The notes under the pieces: model-generated
What the model was told of the DNA's origin: nothing
The model's database searches: none
Seen by the model: the letters and a program-made list of their open reading frames with translations, nothing else
Made by a program: the position numbers and the translations under genes
Shown here: positions 57,111-64,000 of the stretch, piece by piece
How positions within the stretch are numbered: position 1 is the first letter of the stretch
How the letters are laid out: each line of letters starts with the position of its first letter
Source: Indibacter alkaliphilus LW1
GTDB taxonomy: Bacteria; Bacteroidota; Bacteroidia; Cytophagales; Cyclobacteriaceae
Length of the DNA stretch: 64,000 nucleotides
Assembly: GCF_000295935.2 (NCBI RefSeq)
Contig: NZ_ALWO02000037.1
Coordinates: 150,259-214,258, forward strand
Direction of reading: 5' to 3'

Positions 57111-58187
57111 ATGGGAAAATTCATTTTAGAGAATCGGGAATATTCTTTTGAGGAGATCAAAAATGGAAACTGGAAGGAAAGTGATCATTACTTCCATCAA
57201 ACATTTACTTTTTGCCAACAGTGGCTCAAAGGAAAAGAAACCTTTTCTATAGCAACCTCCGGATCCACTGGAGTACCCAAAAGTATTTCTATCCATAGGT
57301 CACAAATGAAGGCCTCTGCAGAAACAACTGGAAAATATTTCAAAATTGAACATGATTCAAAGTTACTATGCTGCCTGAATACTTGGATGATCGCAGGAAA
57401 AATGATGCTAGTCCGGGGAATGGAATGGAATGCTACAGTCTATCTGGTAAAAGCCAATTCTGACCCCTTACATGATGATTTTCTGAAATTTCCTCTGGAC
57501 TTTGTCGCCATGGTTCCACTCCAGGTTCGGGCTTCTCTCGATAAAGTAGAAGGCCAAGTTAAATTAAAACAAATCAAAACTTTAATTATAGGCGGTGCAC
57601 CGATCAACCAAAAATTAAAGGATGATATAAAATCAAGCAATCTAAATGCTTTCCAGACCTATGGAATGACAGAAACCGTTTCGCATATTGCCTTAGCAGA
57701 TTTAAGAAATGAAGATCTGATCTACATAACTCTCCCCGAAGTACAAATAGGCCTGGACAAAGAAAATAAGCTCTGGATCAAAGCTCCAATGTCTGCTAAT
57801 CAAGTGGTGCAGACAAATGACCTTGTTGAGATATTGAACAAAAGTCAATTTAAATGGCTGGGAAGAGCGGACTTTGTTATCAATTCAGCAGGAGTAAAAG
57901 TATACCCCGAGCAGGTCGAGGAAAAAATACAAGAGCCTATTCAAAAACAATTTGGTGACACAAACTTTTTTATAGCAGGAATTCCTGACGAAAAATTTGG
58001 GCAGAAAGTAAGCTTGCTTCTAGAAATAGCAGAACCTGAAAATTTCGATCCTGAATCGTTCAATCAGGAGTTGAGAAAATATATCAACAGGTTCCATGTG
58101 CCTAGAAAGTATTTCTTTCTGAAAGATTTTATTTACACCAAATCAGGTAAAATCAACCGTCCCGAGACATTAAATAAAATACTATGA
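57111..58187 (+). CDS. menE: o-Succinylbenzoate-CoA ligase-like AMP-forming enzyme
   Basis: 358-residue acyl-adenylate-forming enzyme, a short MenE. P-loop SIATSGSTGVPKSI, TYGMTETVSHIAL, WLGRADFVINSAGVKVYPEQVE and the C-terminal lysine near SGKINRPETL. Shorter than the usual 450-500 residues, lacking part of the N-terminal domain, which fits the compact Bacteroidota form. The ATG at 57111 is preferred over TTG at 57105. ATGA overlap with the next gene. Confidence 0.9.
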   Translation: MGKFILENREYSFEEIKNGNWKESDHYFHQTFTFCQQWLKGKETFSIATSGSTGVPKSISIHRSQMKASAETTGKYFKIEHDSKLLCCLNTWMIAGKMMLVRGMEWNATVYLVKANSDPLHDDFLKFPLDFVAMVPLQVRASLDKVEGQVKLKQIKTLIIGGAPINQKLKDDIKSSNLNAFQTYGMTETVSHIALADLRNEDLIYITLPEVQIGLDKENKLWIKAPMSANQVVQTNDLVEILNKSQFKWLGRADFVINSAGVKVYPEQVEEKIQEPIQKQFGDTNFFIAGIPDEKFGQKVSLLLEIAEPENFDPESFNQELRKYINRFHVPRKYFFLKDFIYTKSGKINRPETLNKIL

Positions 58188-58606
58188 AAATCATTCTTTT
58201 GTTTTTGGCCATGCTCTTTATTATAGATTTTGACCAAGATTCAACCGATCTGACCATTACAGTTTCCGGTCTGAAAAATGAAAGTGGAGTAGTCCGTGTT
58301 TTGCTTTTCAAAGGAGAAGATGGGTTTCCAAGCAAAGTCGATAAGGCTTTCAAAAATGCATCTGTTTCCATTAAGGGAGACAAAGCCAGCATTGTTTTCA
58401 AAGATATACCAGAAGGTACCTATGCTTTTTCAGTTTTTCATGACAGTCTTAACACTGGCAAGCTCCGCACCAATGCGCTAGGCATTCCTAAAGATGCCTA
58501 TGGTTTTTCAAACAACGCCTCTGGTACATTTGGACCTCCCAGTTATAAAGACGCTTCATTTAAAGTAACCGCTGATCAAAATAAAGTAAGCATAAATCTC
58601 CGCTAA
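58184..58606 (+). CDS. DUF2141 secreted protein
   Basis: 140 residues with a hydrophobic N-terminal segment (MKIILLFLAMLFIIDF), then DLTITVSGLKNESGVVRVLLF, GTYAFSVFHDSLNTGKL and PKDAYGFSNNASGTFGPPSY, the DUF2141 pattern. Beta-sandwich, probably periplasmic, function unknown. ATGA-coupled to menE. Confidence 0.9.
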   Translation: MKIILLFLAMLFIIDFDQDSTDLTITVSGLKNESGVVRVLLFKGEDGFPSKVDKAFKNASVSIKGDKASIVFKDIPEGTYAFSVFHDSLNTGKLRTNALGIPKDAYGFSNNASGTFGPPSYKDASFKVTADQNKVSINLR

Positions 58607-58631
58607 ACTTAATTTGGCGGAAAATTAGCTT

Positions 58632-59822
58632 ATGATTTTACTAGATTATCCTTATACCTCTGATTTTCTAAAGAAAACAATCCTTGATCAGCAATTAGAG
58701 ATCATTGCTACACCTCATGCGAGAGAAATTATGGGGGAAGTTCAGGCTAATTGGATTTCTGAAGCAGATGCTGCCATGAGAATCCAAATCAACCCCCTGA
58801 CAAAAATTTACACCAATTCAGAAAACTCCATTGCCTGGATTCAAAAAAATACCAAAGGAACAGGCTTACCCGAAAAAGTTGAATTATTCAAAAACAAATA
58901 CCTGTTCAGAGCATTGATTCAGGAAGGTTATCCAGATTACTTTTTTGCAAAAGCCAGTTTGGAAGAACTTGAAAATCTGGAGCTGGCAGATTTAGAATTT
59001 CCCTTCATTATCAAGCCAATTGTCGGGTTTTTCAGTATAGGAGTTTACAGGGTTTCCGAGCCATCTGAATGGAAATCTACAGTTGCCAAAATCAAATCAG
59101 AAATTCGGAAAACGCAGGAACTCTACCCAAGAGAAGTTGTAGACAATACGCAGTTTATACTTGAATCCTACATTGAAGGGGAGGAATATGCCTTTGATTG
59201 TTATTTTGATGAATATGGAAAACCTGTCTTGTTGAATGTACTTCATCATGTATTCAAGTCCTCTGAAGACGTAAGTGACAGACTTTATTCCAGTTCTGAA
59301 GAAATCATTGTTTCCTTGAAAAACTCCGTATTTGAATTCCTAGACTTGGTTGCTTCCAAGGTAGAATTGAGAAATTTCCCTTTACATATAGAATTTCGGA
59401 TGACAGATCAAGGCAAACTGATTCCAATTGAAGTCAACCCCATGAGGTTTGGTGGTTGGTGTACTACAGCAGATTTGACCTGGTTTTCCTATGGGATCAA
59501 TTCTTATTTACATTATTTCAAATCTCTAAAACCAGATTGGGAAAAAATATTCGCTACCAGAAAAGATAAAAAATACAGCCTGATCCTTCTGGACAATCAA
59601 TCCGGAATAGACTTTGAGCATATTGAATCTTTTGACTTTGAGAAATTAGCCGCTGAATTTGAAAATCCTCTGCATATAAGAAAAGTAAATATGGAAAAGT
59701 ACGGGGTCTTTGGTTTTCTTTTCACAGAAACAAGCAAGGGAAACGAAGGAGAGCTACATAAGGTGCTACGGTCAGACCTCAAAGAATACATCATCCAAAA
59801 GCATGAATTTTCTAAAAATTAA
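58632..59822 (+). CDS. ATP-grasp domain protein
   Basis: 396-residue ligase-like protein. ATP-grasp features: FPFIIKPIVGFFSIGVYRV (lysine and glycine-rich loop), FILESYIEGEEYAFDCYFD, HIEFRMTDQGKLIPIEVNPMRFGGW (metal-binding Glu/Asn). Likely joins a carboxylate to an amine using ATP; substrates unknown. 25 bp after the DUF2141 gene, so it is the fourth gene of the menE run. Confidence 0.85.
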   Translation: MILLDYPYTSDFLKKTILDQQLEIIATPHAREIMGEVQANWISEADAAMRIQINPLTKIYTNSENSIAWIQKNTKGTGLPEKVELFKNKYLFRALIQEGYPDYFFAKASLEELENLELADLEFPFIIKPIVGFFSIGVYRVSEPSEWKSTVAKIKSEIRKTQELYPREVVDNTQFILESYIEGEEYAFDCYFDEYGKPVLLNVLHHVFKSSEDVSDRLYSSSEEIIVSLKNSVFEFLDLVASKVELRNFPLHIEFRMTDQGKLIPIEVNPMRFGGWCTTADLTWFSYGINSYLHYFKSLKPDWEKIFATRKDKKYSLILLDNQSGIDFEHIESFDFEKLAAEFENPLHIRKVNMEKYGVFGFLFTETSKGNEGELHKVLRSDLKEYIIQKHEFSKN

Positions 59823-59930
59823 ATCAGCTTCTAAACAAAATCAGGTCTAATCCCTATCTGTATTCTTGTTTCCTCGAGAATAGAACTAATTTTGTGCATT
59901 GAGAGATTGCTGTCCAAACTGAAAACAAGC

Positions 59931-60689
59931 ATGCATTTAAAAACAGAAGATCTTACGAGAATAGAAATTGAATATGATTCAGGCATCATTCCTCCTCCCT
60001 ATAGTCACATATTCAAGTTGAAAATTGGTTTGGGCAAAAATTTTCTGAATACACACCTTGACTTACATTACACTGATCGGGAAGATTTATCAGAAGAGGA
60101 GATTTTTGAAGAAGGCTTCAGTTTGAATGATGATTATCAGTTTCAGGGTGAGGTGCCCAAAGTCTGGGAAAGTCCGTTGAAAGAATTGTATGCGAACTCC
60201 AAATGGTCAAATAGTAAATCCAATGATCAGGGTGGAGTCAGCATAATTGCCAAAGATACCCATGGGAAAATAGTCCGCTCAGTACCTCTCAATCAGCAGG
60301 ACTGGCAGTTTTTTGCCCAGGATTATATTCAGGCCATTTATGAACTCAACAAAAAGGAAGCTCCACTTCGAATCAATTATTTGATCAATGATGAAAAAAA
60401 CAGCAAAGAGATCAGTTTGACTGTGAAATTTTCAATCAGAAAGGTTGAGGTGCTGGTGAACAACAAAGCTCAGGAAATGAGATGGGAAGATGCAAAAAAA
60501 CTTCTTGCCAACATTTTTTTACCGGATTATGATTATGATCAAGCAAGCGAACAAAAACCAAAGCAAAAAGGAGAATTCATTGACTGTGGAGATGGCTATT
60601 GGCACAATATGAAAAAAGGAGTCTTCAACATAGATGACTCCTTTGATGCGGTATCGCGGATTATTGCGGGTTTTAGAAACCTGGGCTGA
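59931..60689 (+). CDS. Conserved-type protein of unknown function
   Basis: 252 residues, no signal peptide or membrane helix. Acidic, aromatic sequence with several beta-strand-like stretches (IEIEYDSGIIPPPYSHIFKLKIGLG) and a C-terminal DCGDGYWHNMKKGVFNIDDSFD segment. No family recognised. The ATG at 59931 is used; a TTG at 59892 is possible. Its end overlaps the convergent gene by 17 bp. Confidence 0.68.
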   Translation: MHLKTEDLTRIEIEYDSGIIPPPYSHIFKLKIGLGKNFLNTHLDLHYTDREDLSEEEIFEEGFSLNDDYQFQGEVPKVWESPLKELYANSKWSNSKSNDQGGVSIIAKDTHGKIVRSVPLNQQDWQFFAQDYIQAIYELNKKEAPLRINYLINDEKNSKEISLTVKFSIRKVEVLVNNKAQEMRWEDAKKLLANIFLPDYDYDQASEQKPKQKGEFIDCGDGYWHNMKKGVFNIDDSFDAVSRIIAGFRNLG

Positions 60690-61131
60690 TGGATGGGAAT
60701 TCATCCTTGTAAAAATCCCTAACAAAAGCCAATAATTGATTTTCGGTCAATCTATCACTTTTTTGGATTGAGAGCCATTTTTTATCAAATGACTTTATTT
60801 CTCTCAACCGGTTACGGATTTGTTCTTTGGCTGTTCCAGGTCCAAAAAGCAAGATATCCTCATAAGGATGAAGTTTATTTTCCAGGATTTTGAAATATTC
60901 TTTCAATTCATTTTGGCTGACATTATGCTTTTTGTATTCATTATTGGAAGTGTGGTTGTTATTGCTGGTGAACCGGGTACTGTCGTTTCCTTCACCTGCT
61001 TCTCTTTTGAGAGCTTCCACCGGCGACTCAACGGTTTCGATCAATTTGACATGCCCTTCATCGTATCCAATGATATGGGCTTTGTTATGGTCTATCCAAA
61101 GTCCGATTTGTTTGAACGCTTTTTCACTCAT
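60673..61131 (-). CDS. Small protein resembling bacterial eRF1/pelota-like host-attachment proteins
   Basis: 152 residues. It opens IGLWIDHNKAHIIGYDEGHVKLIETVES, has an Asn/Ser/Lys-rich linker (SNNNHTSNNEYKKHN), then KEYFKILENKLHPYEDILLFGPGTAKEQIRNRL. The WIDxxKA...GPGxAKxxF/I layout recalls small baeRF-type translation-related proteins; this is from memory and uncertain. Convergent overlap with its neighbour. Confidence 0.65.
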   Translation of the reverse strand: MSEKAFKQIGLWIDHNKAHIIGYDEGHVKLIETVESPVEALKREAGEGNDSTRFTSNNNHTSNNEYKKHNVSQNELKEYFKILENKLHPYEDILLFGPGTAKEQIRNRLREIKSFDKKWLSIQKSDRLTENQLLAFVRDFYKDEFPSISPGF

Positions 61132-61276
61132 GTTTTTTGGGTTATTGGTTAATTTAAGTTTCCACCCTGTACAGCAAACAAGGAATCCTTAAGATACTTT
61201 ATTTTTACAAAATGTACCATCACCTATGCTCTTTAAATTTCTATGAAAAGCATTTACCTTGCAGGCTTATTTACAA

Positions 61277-62017
61277 ATGGCAATCATGAATGAATCAGGT
61301 GGTACAAGAATTAATAAATTTTTGAGTGAAGTAGGCTATTGCTCGAGAAGGGAAGCAGACAGACTGATAGAAAAAGGCAAAGTCACCATCAATGGGAAGG
61401 TGCCAGAAATGGGAACCAAAATTCAGGAAGGCGATGAAGTCAGGGTAAATGGAAAATTGATCACAGAACCCAAAGAAGACCATGTTTACATCGCTTTCAA
61501 TAAGCCTGTAGGCATAGTATGCACCACAGATACCAAAGCTGAAAAAGACAATATCATCGACTATATCAATCATCCTAAACGGATATTTCATATAGGCAGA
61601 CTGGATAAGCCCAGTGAAGGCTTGATTCTTTTGACCAGCGATGGGGATATAGTCAACAAAATTCTCCGGTCCAAAAACAACCATGAGAAGGAATACATTG
61701 TCACAGTAGACAAGCCGATCTCAGCAGAGTTTATCAGGAAAATGAGTGATGGAGTACCCATTCTAGGAACAGTTACGGAAAAATGTCAAGTTACACAGAT
61801 CAATCGATTCAAATTCAAAATCGTCTTGACTCAAGGTCTGAACAGACAAATCCGCAGAATGTGTGATTACTTGGGGTACAAAGTAACAAAGCTTAAACGG
61901 GTGCGCATTATGAATATACATCTTGACATTCCTTTGGGTAAGTGGAGGGATTTAAGTCCAAAAGAAATGGCGGAAATCAATTACCTAATAAAAGACTCAT
62001 CTAAGACCTTTGACTAG
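61277..62017 (+). CDS. rluF: 23S rRNA pseudouridine synthase, RluF type
   Basis: 246 residues. N-terminal S4 RNA-binding domain ([24 protein letters not shown]), then the RsuA/RluB/E/F catalytic domain with the aspartate in [13 protein letters not shown] and the later [20 protein letters not shown]. RluF in E. coli modifies U2604. The ATG at 61277 is chosen (61286 also possible; TTG at 61259 less likely). Confidence 0.93.
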   Translation: MAIMNESGGTRINKFLSEVGYCSRREADRLIEKGKVTINGKVPEMGTKIQEGDEVRVNGKLITEPKEDHVYIAFNKPVGIVCTTDTKAEKDNIIDYINHPKRIFHIGRLDKPSEGLILLTSDGDIVNKILRSKNNHEKEYIVTVDKPISAEFIRKMSDGVPILGTVTEKCQVTQINRFKFKIVLTQGLNRQIRRMCDYLGYKVTKLKRVRIMNIHLDIPLGKWRDLSPKEMAEINYLIKDSSKTFD

Positions 62018-62018
62018 T

Positions 62019-62156
62019 TATTATTCAAACTAATTTTACATACTTTTAAATATATAAATAAAAATCAGGTTATTTTTTTAACTATAAAATCACTTTTTTA
62101 CATACTTTTAAAGAATTATGGTTTATTTTTAAGCCTATATAAACTATTATTCAAAC
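62019..62156 (+). repeat. Two nested direct repeats before the aminotransferase gene
   Basis: TATTATTCAAAC at 62019-62030 and 62145-62156, and the 17-mer TTTTACATACTTTTAAA at 62034-62050 and 62096-62112. The whole 141-bp gap is very AT-rich. Confidence 0.85.
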
Positions 62157-62158
62157 CT

Positions 62159-63328
62159 ATGAAAAATCTAAACAGAAGAAATTGGCTAAAAACCAGTCTA
62201 TTTGGGCTAGCCGGATTAAGTGCTATGCCTGAAGTTCTTGCCAATAGCAAAAATCCAACTAGTCCGAAGGCATTCAATTACTCAAGCAGCTTGCGCGAAA
62301 TCCCATTGACTTTCGATGCTAACGTGCCCATGAAGGCCCGCTTATTGGCCAATGAAAACCCATTTGGTCCTTCCGCAAGTACCATTAAAGCGATATCTTC
62401 CTCTATTTCTGAGGGAAATAGGTATGGGCATTCTGATGCCCAATATCTGATCAAAATGATCGCAGAAAAAGAAGGTGTAAGTCCTGATCATATCATGTTG
62501 GGCCCTGGATCCACGGATTTGCTCGAAAAAACAGCAATTGCTTTGTGCAGATTCGGTGGAAATGTTATTTCGGCAGATCCCTCCTATTTATCTCTTGTCA
62601 ATACAGCACAAGCTGTTGGCGCTTCTTGGAAGTCTATTCCACTGACCCAAGACCACGGACATGACCTTGAGGCCATTTCACAATCCATAGATGAAGAAAC
62701 CAAGCTTGTTTACGTTTGCAATCCCAACAACCCGATGGGATCTATTACCGATTTTGAAAAAGTAAAATCTTTCTGTAAAAAAACTTCCTCTAAAAGTCCG
62801 ATTTTCATCGATGAGGCTTACTTGGACTTTTTGGAAAATTCCCAAGAGAAAAGTGCAGTAAATCTGGTGGCTGAAGGTTATGATGTAATTGTTGCCAGGA
62901 CATTTTCCAAAATACATGGAATGGCAGGTTTAAGAGTTGGATATATAGTAGCCACTCCAGAAAGGATAAAGTCAGTAACAGATATGGTCCGCAGTACAAT
63001 GGGGCTATGCATCACCTCTCTTAAGGGGGCAATAGCCAGCTTTCAGGATGAAGCCTTTTTAACAGAATGCAGAAAACTTAATGCAGAGTCAAGGGATTTT
63101 ACCTCCCAAAGTATCAAATCATTTGGTTATGCTGAAATACCCTCCCATACGAATTTCATGATTTTTCCCATTCGTTCAGAAGCCAAAACATTTGCGCAAT
63201 CCATGATCAACCAAGGTGTAGGCATTAGAATGTATGCCATTGATGAAAAACCTTGGTGCAGAGTAAGCATGGGTACTATGGAGGAGATGAATTATTTTAT
63301 TGAGGCGCTAAAGGTCAGCGAAGGCTGA
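62159..63328 (+). CDS. Exported (Tat-type) fold-I PLP aminotransferase, HisC-like
   Basis: 389 residues. Twin-arginine signal NRRNWLKTSLFGLAGLSAMPEVLA at the N-terminus. The enzyme part is aminotransferase class I/II: LLANENPFGPS, CNPNNPMGS, IDEAYLDF, PLP lysine K251 in TFSKIHGMAGLRVGY and C-terminal RVSMGTMEEM. Family members act like histidinol-phosphate or aromatic aminotransferases. Export by Tat would fit a protein folded with its cofactor. Not in a histidine operon here; substrate unknown. Confidence 0.9.
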   Translation: MKNLNRRNWLKTSLFGLAGLSAMPEVLANSKNPTSPKAFNYSSSLREIPLTFDANVPMKARLLANENPFGPSASTIKAISSSISEGNRYGHSDAQYLIKMIAEKEGVSPDHIMLGPGSTDLLEKTAIALCRFGGNVISADPSYLSLVNTAQAVGASWKSIPLTQDHGHDLEAISQSIDEETKLVYVCNPNNPMGSITDFEKVKSFCKKTSSKSPIFIDEAYLDFLENSQEKSAVNLVAEGYDVIVARTFSKIHGMAGLRVGYIVATPERIKSVTDMVRSTMGLCITSLKGAIASFQDEAFLTECRKLNAESRDFTSQSIKSFGYAEIPSHTNFMIFPIRSEAKTFAQSMINQGVGIRMYAIDEKPWCRVSMGTMEEMNYFIEALKVSEG

Positions 63329-63386
63329 TACCACTACCCAAAATAGCCTTTTGAACCTTTCTTAAATAGTAAACTTAATTTCACTG

Positions 63387-64000
63387 ATGAATCCTGCAGT
63401 TCAAAAGACACTTTCCCTTATCATTATTCTGACCATTGGGTTTTTACTCAGAAATAAATTTGACCAGGCAGCCAAGCAAAATGGTCTTAAAACCATTATT
63501 CTTACTGTCGCTCTACCTGCAATTATTTTTGTGGCCTTACTCAAGGCAGAAGTAAATTCAGACCTTCTAGCCTTGCCAGTTTTGGCATTGGCCTTTAATT
63601 TTCTGCTCTTTTTCCTTCTGAAACCCCTACTGCCCTTCTATGGCATAGAAAAAAATTCTGCTTCGTACAGAACCTATCTTTTGCTATTTCCCTCATTAGC
63701 ACCGGGCCTATCATGTTTCCCATTTTTGATAGAATATTTGGGCGACGATGCATTGGCTTGGGGCGCATTGGCTGATATTGGGAACAAGTTTTTTGTTCTG
63801 ATATTCGCATACTTGGTCGCGTTCAATTGGTTTTTGATCAATTATCCCAACAAAAGCAATGGAAATGGACATAAAATAAAATCACTGTTTTTAAGTCTGA
63901 TCAATGAACCAATCAATATTGTAATTGTGATTGCTTTGGCGCTCTTAGGACTGGGAATACACATGAATAACCTACCGGTTTTTCTATCTTCAGCTATTTC
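63387..64000 (+). CDS. AEC-family (auxin efflux carrier-like) transporter, partial
   Basis: Open from the ATG at 63387 (MNPAVQKTLSLIIILTIGFLL) to the window end, 204 complete codons plus two bases. Hydrophobic with about six membrane segments. LADIGNKFFVLIFAY and SLINEPINIVIVIALALLGLGI resemble AEC permeases, which export organic anions. The C-terminal half lies outside the window. Confidence 0.78.
   Translation, partial: MNPAVQKTLSLIIILTIGFLLRNKFDQAAKQNGLKTIILTVALPAIIFVALLKAEVNSDLLALPVLALAFNFLLFFLLKPLLPFYGIEKNSASYRTYLLLFPSLAPGLSCFPFLIEYLGDDALAWGALADIGNKFFVLIFAYLVAFNWFLINYPNKSNGNGHKIKSLFLSLINEPINIVIVIALALLGLGIHMNNLPVFLSSAI

Overview
The window reads as chromosomal DNA of a Bacteroidota bacterium, most likely of the Cytophagales / Cyclobacteriaceae type (Algoriphagus- or Cyclobacterium-like). 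This is judged from gene content and order: ftsX-DUF3098-uppP-truB-ribF, metH split into two coupled genes beside metF, DUF2147/DUF2141/DUF4412/DUF2805 proteins, a menaquinone menB/menE pair, lipoprotein-type RND efflux parts, and promoter-like sequences of the TTTR...TANNTTTG kind with few Shine-Dalgarno sites. The genus is an inference. I see no rRNA, tRNA, prophage, insertion sequence or CRISPR array.

Layout. 1-2.4 kb: end of a surface-polysaccharide type locus (glycosyltransferase and DegT-type sugar aminotransferase). 2.4-7.3 kb: a minus-strand methionine/folate operon (metH-N, metH-C, metF) under a SAM-I riboswitch with its own promoter. 7.4-13.7 kb: an exported RidA-like lipoprotein, an outer-membrane-type protein and a 1442-residue multi-PAS hybrid histidine kinase. 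13.8-18.9 kb: two tandem secreted S9 peptidases, followed by about 400 bp with three terminator hairpins. 19.3-25.6 kb: a tripartite RND efflux operon. 25.7-31.9 kb: fmt, a DUF4412 secreted protein, folA-SDR, and a penicillin-acylase-type hydrolase.

32-34.9 kb: a two-gene unit of unknown function. It encodes a polytopic membrane protein carrying a duplicated D..WH...G.D...SPPH motif and a FixH-like / HLHP-motif membrane-anchored protein. I consider it the best candidate here for an undescribed system. 34.9-38 kb: cryptochrome/photolyase divergent from a DUF2805 gene, then DUF2147 and pdeM. 38.1-43.4 kb: a housekeeping operon ftsX-DUF3098-uppP-truB-ribF-scoA, with scoB separated from scoA by a 458-bp block of palindromic and 11-bp tandem repeats.

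43.5-57 kb: DJ-1/PfpI protein, ZIP transporter, purL, an unrecognised zinc-ribbon protein, tandem universal stress protein plus SUI1/YciH, SGNH hydrolase, PAP2-like protein, VOC protein, RhlE-type helicase, lysophospholipase-like hydrolase and menB. 57-64 kb: menE-DUF2141-ATP-grasp run, two convergent unknown genes, an RluF-type pseudouridine synthase, a Tat-type exported aminotransferase and the start of an AEC-family transporter cut by the window edge. Most genes are ordinary core metabolism. The unusual material is in the intergenic repeats, the riboswitch expression platform and the 32-35 kb pair.
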